A stretch of DNA of 64,000 bases. Origin: Mercenaria mercenaria (Eukaryota > Mollusca > Bivalvia > Venerida > Veneridae). Each line of letters begins with the position of its first letter. The stretch's first letter is position 1. The stretch spans positions 18,846,501 through 18,910,500 of the forward strand of contig NC_069367.1 of assembly GCF_021730395.1 (NCBI RefSeq), in the 5' to 3' direction. Below the pieces are notes generated by a model. It was not told where the DNA came from and searched no databases. It was given only the letters and a program-made list of their open reading frames with translations. Made by a program: the position numbers and the translations under genes. Positions 1 through 11,886 of the stretch are shown in pieces.

Positions 1-290
1 AAATAAGTATCATTGATTTTGGGCAATATAAGCATGCAAATTCTACAGAATAAAACTGTTTGTTCTGTCGTGTTTGTAATCGCGTATCAAAAGATGTCCA
101 ATTAACAAGAAAATAGCAATGCATAATTGGCAGGGGCCACCGTCACAGATTAACAGTTTGCAACAGGTGTAAATGTGTCAGATGCATGTCAAAAGATGTC
201 CAATTAACAAAAAAAATGCAATGCATAATTAGCTGGGGTCATCGTTACGGATTAACAGTTTGCAATAGGCATAAATGTGATACCTTTTTA
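1..290 (-). mobile_element. Arm of a long-inverted-repeat transposon (family E), fragment cut by window edge
   Basis: This stretch is the reverse complement of about 2160-2443, with roughly 90% identity by eye; both begin (or end) with the AAATAAGTATCATTG motif. The arm contains two direct sub-repeats of about 100 bp (about 88-180 and 188-278), each with AAAAGATGTCCA, GCATAATT and AACAGTTTGCAA. The match stops near 285-290, where sequence like the other end of the family begins. It is either the end of a third copy or the left arm of a foldback. No transposase is visible. The small open frames here are repeat-borne. Confidence 0.7.
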
Positions 291-2555
291 TTAGGGAATA
301 CTGAAATCAATATTCGAATATTAGGTTTGCCATATTCGGTTTGTTTTAATGGAAGCTTTAAATTCTTATTAAGTGATTAGCATATTCCCAACGTATTCAT
401 TATACCCCCACCAAACATGTTTGAGGGGGGTATATAGGAGTCAGTTTTGTCGCGTTCCGTCGCGTCCCGTCCCGAAATCTATTATCTCAGTTATTACCAA
501 ATGGATTTGATTCAAACTTAAAATACATGTTCCACCTTATAACCCACATCATGTGACACAAGGTGCATAACTCCGACACCAAATTTTTTTTATGAATTAT
601 GCCCCTTTTTACTTAGAATTTAAGGTTGATTTTGATGTATTTTCACTATATCTCAGTTACTACTGAATGGATTTGATTCAAACTTAAAATAAATGTTCCT
701 CCTCATCACCCACATCATGTGCCCACATCATGTGACACAAGGTGCATAACTCTGACACCAAGTTTTCATGAATTATGTCCCCTTTTACTTAGAATTTAAG
801 GTTAATTTTGTTGTATTTTCACTATATCTCAGTTATTACTAAATGGATTTGATTCAAACTTAAAATAGTTGTTCCACCTCACCACCTACATCATGTGACA
901 TAAGGTGCTTAACTCTGACATAAATTTTTTATGAATTATGTCCCCTTTTACTTTAAATTTAAGGTTGATTTTGATGTATTTTCTTTATATCTCAGTTATT
1001 ACAAAATGGATTTGATTCAAACTTAAAATAGATATTCCACCTCATCACCCACATCATGTGACACAAGGTGCATAACTCTGACACCAATTTTTCATGAATT
1101 ATGCCCCTTTTTACTTAGAATTTAAGGTTAATTTTTATGTATTTTCACTATATCTCAGTTACTACTGAATGGATTTGATTCAGACTTAAAATAGATGTTC
1201 CACCTCATCACCCACATCATGTGACACAAGGTGCATAACTCTGACACTAATTTTTCTTGAATTGTGTCCCCTTTTACCTAGAATTTAAGGTTAATTTTGA
1301 TGTATTTTCACTATATCTCATTCTGATTGGCTTAGAGCCTAAGGGAAGTAACCTTTTTTTAACTTTTGTATGGAGTTTCTTCACCTTAAATTCCAGGAAT
1401 TGGTCTATTTTTAGAAATCCTATTTTTAGATTTTCAATATTTTAGGTATTTTTCTAACTTTTTTATTATAAGTCCTATGTAAAAAGTAAATACATTTTTC
1501 TGTGGTAACATGGGTTGGTAAGACACTTTCTTATATTCACTTTTAGTGTATCTCTAATATTAGAGATTTAATATATTTACTAGTATTACTATACTAGTAT
1601 TATACTAGTATTACTTACATGTGGAAGCCCAGGATGAAGTACTCCAAAGACTAAGTATTTTTAAGATTTCTTATGGTTGCCATTCTTCTGTGACAAGACT
1701 GTATGGTGGGGGTATGAGTCACTCCTGTGACAGTTCTAGTTGGTTTTAAGCGTGGATAATCGTATGTAACAAGATCAAAAAGGCCAACTTTATCTAAAAA
1801 TAACAGGTCGTCCCATTTAGGCACGTGTCGTGCTGTTGTATTACCGCCGCCATTTTGAAAATTTTCAATCGGCGTGTAAAAAGCAAGTAAGGCAGACTTA
1901 AAATTTCTTCAACATGAACTTAAGCATCAATCATATGTTATTTCTTGATTTTATTATAAACTACTTCAAAATTTAATTCGAATACGGCCGATTGCGGATG
2001 AAAAGTTTTCATTGAAAACCGATTCTGCGGGTGGTCTGAAACGTCGTACAAAATATTGTTTAAAGATCGACAGTATCTACAAGTTTGGTATTATTTTCGA
2101 AAAAAAAATTCTACAACTTCTTACATAAAACAGGCGCCAATAAAAATGAACAAAAGATAAAAATATATCACATTTACGCCTAATACAAACTGTAAATCCG
2201 TAGCGATGACCCCAGGTAATTATGCATTGCAGTTTTCTTGTTAACTGGACATCTTTTGACATGCATCTGACACATTGACGCCTGTTGCAAACTGTTAATC
2301 GGTAACGATGGCCCCTGCCAATTATGCATTGTTATTTTCTTGTTAATTGGACATCTTTTGATACGCGATAAACAAGCATGACATGGTTTTATTCTGTAGA
2401 ATTAGCATGCTCATATTGCCCAAAATCAATGATACTTATTTTGAAAAAAAAAAAAACAATATAATTATATACAATAATTTAATAAAATAACATTCGAATT
2501 TGATTTTCATATTCGAATATTCGACTGATTTTCGAATATTCGTTCCCATCACTAC
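291..2555 (+). mobile_element. Family E transposon copy 1, interrupted by C1
   Basis: The copy starts near AGGGAATACTGAAATC at 293 and ends at CGTTCCCATCACTAC (2541-2555). The end is a palindrome-rich terminus with several TTCGAATATTCG blocks. The internal block 1790-2110 contains AAAATGGCGG-type sequence in inverse orientation. It is repeated inverted at 4935-5235 in copy 2. Bases 402-1739 are a later insertion of a different element. No transposase can be recognised, so the copy is non-autonomous. The superfamily is unassigned; the AT-rich TTCGAATATTCG ends are the only hint. Confidence 0.65.
402..1739 (+). mobile_element. Tandem-repeat element C1 (Helentron-associated-like)
   Basis: The element opens with the palindrome ATACCCCCACC / GAGGGGGGTATA (402-435). 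A short GTCGC/GTCCC-rich run follows. Then come about five degenerate units of about 165 bp (near 480, 645, 820, 985, 1145 and a partial at 1307). Each unit carries ATCTCAGTTA, GGATTTGATTCAAAC and CATCATGTGACA. The inverted copy of the start, TGGTGGGGGTAT, lies at 1704-1715. A hairpin GTCACTCCTGTGAC and TTCTAG next to TT follow. No coding capacity is seen. It sits inside family E copy 1. Confidence 0.75.
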
Positions 2556-3484
2556 TTTTTATCTTTTGTTCATTTTTACTGGCGCCTGTAACAAGTTTTA
2601 GAATTTTTATGCCCCCGAAGGGAGGCATATAGTATTTGAACCGTCTGTCTGTCTGTCGGTCTGTCAGTCTGTCCGCAATTTTCGTGTCCGGTCTATATCT
2701 TTGTCATCGATGGATGGATTTTCAAATAACTTGGCATGAATGTGTACCACAGTAAGACGACGTGTCGCGCATAAGACCCAGGTCTGTAGCTCAAAGGTCA
2801 AGGTCACACTTAGACGTTAAAGGTCATTTTTCATGATAGTTGGGCGTGTCCGGTCCATATCTTTGTCATCCATGGATGGATTTTCAAATAACTTGGCATG
2901 AATGTGTACCACAGTAAGACGACATGTCGCGCGCAAGACCAAGGTCCGTAGCTCAAAGGTCAAGGTCACACTTAGACGTTAAAGGTCATTTTTCATGATA
3001 GTTGGGCGTATCCGGTCCATATCTTTGTCATTCATGCATGGATTTTAAAATTATTGGGCATGAATGTGTACCACAGTAAGACGACGTGTCGCGTGCAAGA
3101 CCCAGGTCTGTAGCTTAAAGGTCAAGGTCACACTTAGACGTTTTAAAAATATCATATTTCATGATAGTGCATTGACAGTGCCGTAGCCAGACACAAATTT
3201 TAACCGAGGCAACCTAGGGGGATCCGGGGGCATGCCTCCCGGATTTTTTCCCCAGGACGTCTCTGGTGCAGTCTGAAGCACTCTCAAACTGTTTTATATC
3301 ACAGTAAAATCGTCCCTTTAGCCCTATATTTCACAGAACGTTCATATTTTAAGAAAAAATATATTTATAACAAGGATAATTGGGGATTTATCCTATTCTA
3401 ATATAGTCTCGGATACAATCATTTTTGTAATTGAAAGGCAATAAAATCAGAAAACCAACAGTAAGACATACAACATGCTTTTTT

Positions 3485-3978
3485 AGCTCACCTGTCATAA
3501 AGTGACAAGGTGAGCTTTTGTGATCGCGTGGCGTCCGTCGTCCGTGCGTCCGTGGACGTCCGTTCGTTCGTCCGTCCGTAAACTTTTGCTTGTGACCACT
3601 CTAGATGTCACATTTTTCATGGGATCTTTATGAAAGTTGGTCAGAATGTTTATCTTGATGATATCTAGGTCAAGTTCGAAACTGGGTCATGTGCGGTCAA
3701 AAACTAGGTCAGTAGGTCTAAAAAATAGAAAAACCTTGTGACCTGTCTAGAGGCCATACTTTTCAATAGATCTTCATGAAAATTGGTCAGAATGTTCACC
3801 TTGATGATATCTAGATCAATTTTGAAACTGGGTCACATGCCTTTAAAAACTAGATCTTTAGGTCAAATAATAGAAAAACCTCGTGACCTCTCTAGAGGCC
3901 ATATTTTTCAATGGATCTTCATGAAAATTGGGTCATGTGGGGACAGGTGAGTGATTCAGGACCATCATGGTCCTCTTG
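3485..3978 (+). mobile_element. Tandem-repeat element A1 (AGCTCACC family)
   Basis: The 5' palindrome is AGCTCACCTGTC / GTGACAAGGTGAGC, followed by a CGTCCGTC microsatellite to about 3580. Two and a half units of about 140 bp carry GGTCAGAATGTT, GATGATATCTAG and AAACTAGGTCA. The 3' side has CAGGTGAG (3942-3949), the hairpin AGGACCATCATGGTCCT and TCTTG next to TT. It is inserted in the MITE 3176-4741. It is the same family as 46005-47368, 48309-49746, 58109-59045 and 62312-64000. Confidence 0.85.
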
Positions 3979-4014
3979 TTTAGTATACTAGTAGTTTATT
4001 AGTTTATAACCCGG

Positions 4015-4560
4015 GAGGGGGTAGGTACTGGAGGTACTGGAGGGGACTGTTTCCATGTTGGTGTAAAGATAACTATGAAATGGTGGCCTCTGGTGCATTT
4101 TTTTGGTCTGAATTTTAAGGTATTGGAGGGGATTCCCCTTCAGTTTAGTGGTGGTCAGATGGTTCTCTTATTTTGAAATACAGATACGAAATGGTGGCCT
4201 ATGGTGCATTGTTTGGTCTAAAATTTGAGGTACTGTAGGGGATCTTCTCAATTTAGGGGTCAGGGCTCTCCCCCTGGAAAAAATGAATTACAAGTATGAA
4301 ATGGTGGCCTCTAGTGCCTTTTTTGGTCTGAATTTTAAGGTATGGAAGGGGATTCACCCTCATTTTCAGGGGGCTTTTTCCCTGAACATTTTGAAAATTC
4401 AGTATGAAATAGTGACCTCTGGTGCATTTTTGGATTTAAATTTGATAAATATAATACACAATTGGGTTCGACTTTGATGAGTAGCTCACTTCTCAGCCAA
4501 CTTTGGGGAGGGGGCATGGACAAGTCTATCAATATGGATTTCCGCCTCACCTCGCCTCAA
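4015..4560 (+). repeat. Four degenerate ~110-bp tandem units inside the CAGTG MITE
   Basis: Each unit carries a variant of GAAATGGTGGCCTCTGGTGC, TTTGGTCTGAATTTT and GGTACTGGAGGGGAT. The units sit near 4075, 4185, 4295 and 4405. A diverged inverted copy of the last part lies at 56390-56560. The open frames on both strands here run through the repeat and are not genes. Confidence 0.7.
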
Positions 4561-5555
4561 TGATGTCATGAGGCAGATATATTATGTTATATTCTCATGA
4601 TATTAATATACTTCTCTGAACTTTTATAACTGAAATTTTCATCAGTGTGAAAGGCCTACTTTTTACTCTTCTTTTGTTTTTGCCTCTCAAATTTTAACCG
4701 AGGCAACTGCCTCGGTTTGCCTCAGTGTGGCTACGGCGCTGATTGATGGGCGTGTCCGGTCCATATCTTTGTCATTCATGCATGGATATTAAAATAACTA
4801 CGCATGAATGTGTGGCGATGTGTTGCACGCAAGACCCAGGTCCGTAGGTCAAAGGTCCTAAACTCGGCCATAACTATTCATTCAAAGTGCCATCGGGGGC
4901 ATGTGTCATCCTATGGAGACAGCTCTTGTTTTTTCTTTTTTGGAAAACAATACCAAACTTGTAGATATTATCGATCTTTTCACAATATTTTGTACATTTC
5001 AAACCGTCTGCAGAATCGGTTTTCATCCACAATCGGCCGTATTCGAAATAAATTTTGAAGTAGTTTATAATAAAATCAAGAAATAACATATGATAGATGT
5101 ATAAGATCATGTTGAAGGAGGTTCAAGTCTGCCTTACTTGCTTTTTACACGCCAATTGAAAATTTTCAAAATGGCGGCGGTAATACAACAGCGCGACACG
5201 TGCTTAAATGGGACGACCTGCTATTTTTAGATAAAGTTGCGACAGTCGATATTATAATCAATTTGATTTTTTTTTTGTATCATTTTGAAGCTAAAACACT
5301 GAATTAGTTAAATATGTTCATGATTATCCTGACAGAATTGTGAAATATTTTTAAAACGCTAGCGTCGGCAGGTTTAACTAGGCAGGGTCGGGTAACCCGA
5401 AACAAACATTTTTTAGGCCTTATTACGTACGATGATTCAAGCTTCAAACAAAGGAATACATTGTGTATTGCCAATCACTTAATAAGAATTTAAAATTTCC
5501 ATTTAAACAAACCGAATATTCGAATACTGATTTCAGTATTCGTTCCCATCCCTAC

Positions 5556-7329
5556 TATTTTTGGCTTCTGAACATGATAGAGGCCACATTTTGTCAAACT
5601 TGCACACAACTTGTATTGGCATAATATCTCGATTCCTTTCAAAAACTAGCCAGATCCCGTCATGGGTTCCAAAGTTATGGCCCCTTAAAGGGCCAAAATT
5701 TGCTATTTTTTGGCTTCTGAACACAATAGAGACCACATTTTGCAATCAACTTTGATCAAACTTGCACACAACTTGTACTGGTATAATATCTTGGTTCCTT
5801 TCGAAAACTGGCCAGATCCCATCATGGGTTCCAGAGTTATGGCCCCTTAAAAGGCTGAAATTTGCTATTTTGGCTTTTGCAACCATATAGAGACTTCATT
5901 TACGGTTTGATTTGATACAAAATATCTTCAACAACAATAAATCTTGGATTCCATGATGAATCTGTGAGATCCAATCATAGGTTCTGGAGTGATAGCCCCG
6001 GATTGACCCCTGAAAGAGCCAAAATTTGGTAATTTTTACCTTGTGAACACAATAGAAATGACATTTAAATTTGATTTTAACCACACTTACACACAACTTA
6101 AGTCACAATAAGATCTCAGTTCCTTTCGAAAACTGGCTAGATTCCATCATGGGTTCTAGAGTTATTGCCCCTGAAAGCGGCAAAATTTTCTATTTTGGCC
6201 CTTATAGCCATATAGAGGTTTCATTTATGCTTTGATTTGATACAAACTTGCACAGAATGATTATCATGATGATCCCTAGGCCTGGATTCAATTTGGGTCA
6301 TGTCGGGTCAAAAACTAGGTCATCAGGTCAGATCAAAGGAGAAGCTTGTTAACCTAGAGGCCACATTTATGATCCTATCTTCATGTAGCTATGTCAGAAT
6401 GTTTATCTTGATGATATCTAAGCCAAATTTGAAACTGGGTCAAATGGGGTCAGATCAAAGGAAAAGCTTGTTAACAACCTAGAGGCCACATTTATGACCC
6501 TATCTTCATGTAACTATGTCAGAATGTTTATCTTGATGATATCTAAGCCAAGTTTGAAACTGGGTCATATGGGGTCAGAAACTAGGTCATAAGGTCAAAT
6601 CAAAGAAAAAGCTTGTTAACATTCTTCAGGCCACATTTATGACCCTATCTTCATGAAACTTGGTCAGAATGTTTATCTTGATGATTCCTAGGCCAAGTTT
6701 GAAACTGGGTCATATGGAGTCAAAAACTAGGTCACCCAGTCAAATCAAAGGAAAAGCTTGTTAACACTCTTGTTCATTTGATGTGCATGAAACTTGGTCA
6801 GAATGTTTGTCTGCATGAAACATCGTATGAATTTTTATCTGGGTCATGTGGGGTCAAAAACTAGGCCACCAGGTCAAATCAAAGAATAAGCTTGTTTACA
6901 CCCTAGGGGGCACATGTTTGATTCTGTCTTCATAAAATTTGGTCAGAATGTTTGTTATCTTGAAGTCTTGGGTGCTTTCAAATCTGGGTCATGTGGGGTC
7001 AAAAACTAGGTTGCTAGGTCAAATCGTAAAGCTTGTATACACTCTAGAGGTCACTTTTTGCTCCAGTCTTCCCGAAACTTTGTCAGAATGTTTGTTTTCA
7101 TGAAATGTTGGACAAGTTCGAATCTGGGTCATGTGGGGTAAAAATCTAGGTAACTAGGTGAAATCCAAGAAAATGCTTGTCTACACTCGAGAGGCAACGT
7201 TTTTTGGTCCAATCTTAATGAAAATTGGTCAGAATATTTTTGTCTCCATGAAATCACTAGGTAAAACATGTTTACACTGTTATGGTGTGTTATACAGATG
7301 AGTGACTTAGGGCCATCTTGGCCCTCCTG
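5556..7329 (+). mobile_element. Tandem-repeat element D1 (5'-truncated AGCTCACC-type)
   Basis: The first part (5556-6240) has units of about 150 bp with ACTTGCACACAACTTGTA, CTGGCCAGATCCCAT and GAGTTATGGCCCC. They match D2 at 56995-57850, which still has the AGCTCACC start. The second part (6240-7270) changes to units with GGTCAGAATGTT and AAACTAGGTCA, as in family A. It ends with AGATGAGTGAC, the hairpin GGGCCATCTTGGCCC and TCCTG. The 5' palindrome is missing, at the point where family E copy 2 begins. Confidence 0.75.
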
Positions 7330-7365
7330 TAAATAATATTTTTGTCTTTTTATGTCTCTGGAAAC

Positions 7366-7655
7366 GGGCTTCAAACCCTCTTACAGCTGTTATTCACAGC
7401 ATGATATCGATATATTGTTGGTATGTTTGTTCAAAAGAGACTACATATTACATTGTTGGCGGATGTTCAAGATACCAACGGCATCCTATTTTTTTAAAGG
7501 CTCGAATCCTTGTTACTGCTGTAATTCACAGCATCCAGGAGGGACTTGAAGATGAAATAAACCATGTGGATATATTGCTGGTATGTTTGTCAAAATGATA
7601 GTACATATAACATAGCCGACGGATATTCAGGATGCGGACGGCATAGGTCCAAAGA
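7366..7655 (+). repeat. Imperfect ~140-bp tandem duplication
   Basis: Two units, about 7368-7498 and 7500-7650, share ATTCACAGCAT, GATATATTG(T/C)TGGTATGTTTGT, CTACATAT(T/A)ACAT and GATGTTCA/GATATTCA. The overlapping small open frames come from the duplication. No recognised protein is seen. Confidence 0.6.
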
Positions 7656-7859
7656 AGGCCTCATTGCGAAATTAGAACATGTTTTCGTACTCAGTTACTG
7701 CCATATTCTGCGCCGAAACGATGCCCTTAAGCCAATATTTGGTCATCGTTGGGGTCTTTATAACATACGAAATGAAATTAGTTTTAGCACTTTATGCATA
7801 ATGTTCCGACAAAGAACGGTGAAATTTGCGGAAAATCTGAATTAAGCATTTTCTAGGTG

Positions 7860-8080
7860 TACGGAATTGGGCTCGAATCCTTAATGATCAAACTAGCCTG
7901 TTTTGGGGCCCTTAAAGGAGAAAAATAACTAATTGTAAAGAACACTATAAACGTTTGGCTCTGCATATTTTTGGGATAGTGCTATACCAAAATAAATCTT
8001 GTTCAAGCTAGTTTTTGTTGCAAACTTGTACTTCAAGAAATTTCTGTTGCAAACTTTATCTGGAAAAATAGTGTCCAACT
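7860..8080 (+). repeat. Dispersed repeat, inverted partner at 17455-17650
   Basis: About 200 bp here match the reverse complement of 17455-17650. Shared blocks include ATGATCAAACTAGCCTG, ATAAACGTTTGGCTCT, TTGTTCAAGCTAG and TTGCAAACTTGTACTTCAAG. No terminal repeats were found, so the family is unassigned. Confidence 0.7.
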
Positions 8081-8277
8081 CTCATTGTGCAATTGGTTGG
8101 CGAGGCAAATCAGGAATTTCCTCAAAGTTGCAGCAGATAGCGCGAGATTTCATAATTCTATTTCTAATCACGTATAACGACGTCTGGGCACAAAACAGAG
8201 ACTTTTTTAGCTTTTTGTGAATTTGGAAGATGAGTGAAATAATATGGCCGATGTTTTGCTATGGTGTGCACTAGCCT

Positions 8278-8726
8278 TAAGGCTGTCATTGATTGGGTCT
8301 TAGACATATTGACGATACCGATATATCAGAGGACAAATATCGATGATACATCGATATATCGATTATTAAGTTAGATTAACAACCTATTTGTTCATCTGCA
8401 TACTATATACCTTCCTGTAAATGGTATTTTAATTTTACTGCCTACTTTTCATATTACTGTTTGATTGTGTTGTATTTGTATTTATGAAAATAAAAAAAAC
8501 AAATAAAAATTAATAAAATCTTTCATTTTTATTTTGCCTTCACTTCTCTTTTGCATTTATCTAAATTTACAACTTTGTAAGCTTAATTGTTTTTGAGGGT
8601 CTGAGTGTTTATCTGGATAGTTTTTTCTCTCTGTCAAATATCGATTTTTGAAAATGGGAATCGATAATCGATCGACAAAAAAATATCTTTGATACATCGA
8701 TATTGTTTCTATCGATGACAGCCCTA
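8278..8726. mobile_element. hAT-type MITE with 8-bp target duplication
   Basis: The 449-bp element has ends TAAGGCTGTCATTGAT and, reversed, TAGGGCTGTCATCGAT. It is flanked by the identical 8-mer ACTAGCCT (8270-8277 and 8727-8734). Internal sequence near both ends is rich in ATCGATAT-type palindromes. An 8-bp duplication with TAGGG-type ends is the hAT signature. No transposase is present. The element is young enough that the duplication is perfect. Confidence 0.85.
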
Positions 8727-8985
8727 ACTAGCCTTGTGTGTATCTTGCCCAAGAAATTACTTATATTCAAACCGTGTAATCTGACAAGTTCTTGTCTCAA
8801 TTCTTAGTCCAAATTTTAAGTTCCCATCTCCATTGACAGGTATTTATAATTGACAGAAAATTTGTTAAAGATATTTTACATAAAAGAAATATTATAATCG
8901 AACTAATATATAGCAAACTTGTGCTTTAATTACAATCAATCTGAAATCTACAGTATTGTATTTCCTTGTTCAATTTATTTTTCAG

Positions 8986-9120
8986 GCAAAAATGCAAGAC
9001 TGAGACAGCGATGGGAATTCTCCTCTGGAATGTGGTATTTGCGAAAAGAAATTCCGTTCACGGTTTGTGCTTCAACGTCATTTGTTGTCGCATGAAACAA
9101 CAAACTACCAGGATACATGA
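8986..9120 (+). CDS. C2H2 zinc-finger terminal exon (fragment of a host gene)
   Basis: After an acceptor-like TTTATTTTTCAG (ending 8985), the frame 9004-9120 encodes about 38 residues ending in TGA. It has a clear C2H2 finger: C-G-I-C, a 12-residue stretch with the usual Phe and Leu (KKF...VL), then H-L-L-S-H. Such fingers bind nucleic acid with a zinc ion. A TGA lies in the same frame at 9001-9003, so the true acceptor may lie slightly further in, or the exon is a relic. No partner exons were found upstream. It lies between a hAT MITE and a SINE. The finger match is strong; that it is an expressed exon is inference. Confidence 0.5.
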
Positions 9121-9297
9121 TTTGTTCATAAAAACTGTTTTTCGTAAAATATTAGTACATGTAGTTTTGATAGAAAAAAAAACAACAACACATTTATATG
9201 CAACAGTGATGTAATAACATAATGACATAAATGCGTACGTTATGTTTCATTTCTAGATTAAATGTACAAAAATATATCCCAGTCTTAGGGGCATCCG

Positions 9298-9454
9298 TGG
9301 CAGAGTGGTTAAGGTCGCTGACTTCAAATCACTTGCCCCTCATCGATGTGGGTTCGAGCCTCACTTGGGGCGTTGAATTCTTTATGTGAGGAAGCCATCC
9401 AGCTGGCTTACGGAAGGTCGGTGGTTCTACCCAGGTGCCCACTCGTGATGAAAT
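9298..9454 (+). mobile_element. RUDI-like V-SINE, 5' part (tRNA-related head and central domain)
   Basis: The tRNA-like head starts GGGGCATCCGTGGCAGAG, with an A box (TGGCAGAGTGG) and a B box (GGTTCGAGCC). The central domain has CCATCCAGCTGGCTTACGG and GGTGCCCACTCGTGATG. The SINE continues at 15000-15110 after a 5.5-kb insertion. A 13-bp target duplication, TATCCCAGTCTTA, lies at 9285-9297 and again at 15111-15123, so both halves belong to one insertion. RNA polymerase III transcription is expected from the family. Confidence 0.9.
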
Positions 9455-10261
9455 GTGACGTCGTCTTTGAAAACCGGTCCAGATGCGGCATGACGTAATA
9501 TCGAGAAACGACGTTTAAAGTTGCGCCAAGTTTACGCGTGCAGCTTTCTTACACATGTTTTAATTAGCAAAAGTTTGACCGTTAAAATACAACTGCTTGT
9601 TACATGATTGATAACAGCCTACTAGAGAAAGAGTATTTAGACATCAGACCTGTAAAAAAAATAGTGGTATTACGCCTGAGACAAAATATTTCGTTTAAAA
9701 TCAGTTGTTTCCCCTCCGCTACTGTATGTTTCCGGTTTCATATTTTATCAGGGAAGCACGTGAAGTTTACTTTTGTTTAACTACCTTCTGTTCAACGATG
9801 AAGGGATCTGAGACTTGTAATACTGTTTACTGATTTGGTAAGTACCGTTTATAAACAGTTGTTAATGTAGATTCTCTAATATATTTGAAACTTTCACTGA
9901 AATAAGTCTGTCTTTTACCCGGAAGTGAATCCAACTGTCCAAAACATACCGAGGGAAATTTATGAAATTTATCTTGTGGCCACTAAACACAGATGATTTC
10001 ATTATGCCTGTATATTTAATATAAAATGGCCGGTTGGGTTATCACAAAGATTATTGAAGGCAGGCAGCTTCTTACTCATGGTGACCAGGATTCATCAAAT
10101 TATTTCATTGTCCATAGTAAGCATTAGTATGGAAAAATACAAAATACATGTAGCTATGATAATTAATAAATTTGATGCAGACTTATAGATGCCTGCCTGT
10201 GTCACATCATTTCTCGAAAAGTCCCGTCTCGCAGTAGTAGCCAAGGTTTTTTAAAAGGAAA

Positions 10262-10590
10262 TATGTAGATGTCCGGTAACCGGACGCCTACCCTGCCTAA
10301 TTCTAGCTGTCCGGCAACAAGACGACTAGCCTCTCCGCGAATGTTTTTCTAGCTGTTTGGCGATCATTTTATATATGAATACTGTAATGAATAAATTTAT
10401 TGTATTATTTTTTTTTGCCGTACTAAGGTTTGAATATTCACCTGTAAGGCTTATTCAGACAATATTTTAAAATTGATTACCGGACGCCTAGAAAACCTCT
10501 ATAGGATAGGATAGGCTAGGCGTCCTGTTACCGGTTGGCTGAAACACTGGCTAGGTTTCTGGTTACCGGCTGTCTGGACGCTTCCATTTA
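10262..10590. repeat. Cluster of GGTAACCGGACGCCTA-type inverted and direct repeats
   Basis: Variants of CCGGTAACCGGACGCC occur near 10272, 10484 and, inverted, 10520 and 10560. The ends are roughly inverted to one another, as in a small MITE. No target duplication was resolved. Confidence 0.4.
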
Positions 10591-11886
10591 TAAAATGGTA
10601 ACTGTTTTTGCTGTGGGTCTCATAAGTCATGTTATTTCTGTCTGGTGACTACTCTCTTTCCATTATTGTTGATTCAGAATGTTTTGTAACAGGATGATTG
10701 TATATGGATAGTGGGAATTTATGCTATATAATGAAAATCTTTTTATTTTTAAAATTTTTGAGCCTTGCTCAAGTTGCTGTGTGTAAAACAATTTATGATC
10801 CTTTAAAAATAGATTCATAGTATAAGAACTTTTAAAGTATTTTGTGGTAAATTAATGAAACCTTTCACAATCACATTATTAATTAAGTATTCAGTTTTTG
10901 ATTTTTAGTGATGTTTACAGTACATGTAATGTATCTTCTTTCAGATAATATTCCTTGTTCCTTTGATGGTTCATTCCACTACAGCTGGTTCATTTACCCT
11001 ACACCAGCCAGGAAATTGGTCTGTTTACTTTAAGATCTGAAGAAAATGTAACATATTTTGGATATGCTTTGAGGAATCAGGTAAGTAACATGCAGCTATT
11101 TGCTCCTATTATAATTGTAATGCAATATATTATTAAATTATACCTGTGTCTAGGTTTTGTTGGAGCCCATATAAAATTGTCTACTTCTACACTAATGATT
11201 TATGTAATGTATGTGCATGTACTGTGACTATTGAATGGCTTAAACTGGCATTATTGAAATTAAATTTCAACAATCCGGTTTTAAGGAGGATCATTTTGTG
11301 TAAAGTCTTCATTACATTGGCTATTAGCCTGAGAAAAGTCTGTGGCACTCAATAAGTACATAGATAATTTGAATGCTTAACACTACATGTACATGTGTAT
11401 AAGTTGATATCTCATTAAGTTGTAGAAGACTTCTAAATAATAGGAATTTTAATTAATTTTTTGAAGTAAATCAATTAATTGTAATTTAGTTTAATTGTAA
11501 TGTGATTATTTTCAAATTTAATTAACCCATTCTTGACTTAGAAATTGTGATGTGATTGAATTTTTTTACCATTTTTATTGCACCAAGAATAAGGATTAGA
11601 ATGAAGACTGTAACGGTTCCTGAGATACATGAAGATAACAGATACCTTTACCAAAGACTTTTAAATGTTTTTTTAGGAAGGCAAGTGTTTCCTCTTGTTT
11701 ATGAAAGCAGCTCAGTTGGTTAAGGAGCAGACAACTTGTGAGCATGGTACATCACTACCTGTATTGGTATTCCATTTTGACAATGCTGCTAGCTAGAATA
11801 GAAATAACATCTTGCTGTGGTTTGGTCTGTGGAGAGTTTTACTAGGTAACAACCATTTTTGATAGCTGTTAAAACAGTGTATACTT

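Larger units (their letters stand above)
3176..4741. mobile_element. Inverted-repeat MITE with CAGTGCCGTAGCC ends and 5-bp target duplication
   Basis: The left end is CAGTGCCGTAGCCAGAC and the right end reads, reversed, CAGCGCCGTAGCCACAC. Both are flanked by ATTGA (3171-3175 and 4742-4746). Subterminal AATTTTAACCGAGGCAAC occurs at both ends (near 3197 and 4690). Between the ends lie A1 (3485-3978) and a four-unit tandem array (about 4015-4470). No transposase is seen. The CAGTG start resembles hAT ends, but the duplication is 5 bp, not 8, so the superfamily is left open. Confidence 0.75.
2609..4928 (+). mobile_element. Tandem-repeat element B1 (Helentron-associated-like), interrupted
   Basis: The start is ATGCCCCCGAAGGGAGGCAT, followed by (GTCT)n/GTCC microsatellite (2645-2680). 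Units of about 155 bp carry TGTCCGGTCCATATCTTTGTCAT, GGCATGAATGTG and GTCAAGGTCACAC. The inverted start CATCGGGGGCAT lies at 4891-4902. A small hairpin (GTGTC/GACA) and CTCTTG at 4923-4928 close it, before a T run. The insertion target in family E is a T run on both sides. The unit array is broken by a MITE at 3176-4741. A related element starts near 27337. Confidence 0.75.
2556..5555 (-). mobile_element. Family E transposon copy 2, interrupted by B1
   Basis: Read on the minus strand, it begins at 5555 with GTAGGGATGGGAACG, the inverted version of the copy 1 end. It passes through the shared block at 5235-4935 and continues, after the B1 insertion, at 2608-2556, which matches the reverse complement of 2106-2162. 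The far arm (the 1-290 type sequence) is missing. The copy stops exactly where copy 1 ends, so the two elements are abutted tail to tail. No transposase frame is present. Confidence 0.65.

Noticed and set aside
4874-5110. Overlapping open frames of 61-84 codons on both strands
   Set aside because: They lie across the end of element B1 and the shared family E block, which recurs inverted at 1790-2110 without the same frames. No protein family is seen.
9298-9372. Functional tRNA gene
   Set aside because: The tRNA-like head is joined to a V-SINE central domain and tail with a 13-bp target duplication, so it is a SINE.
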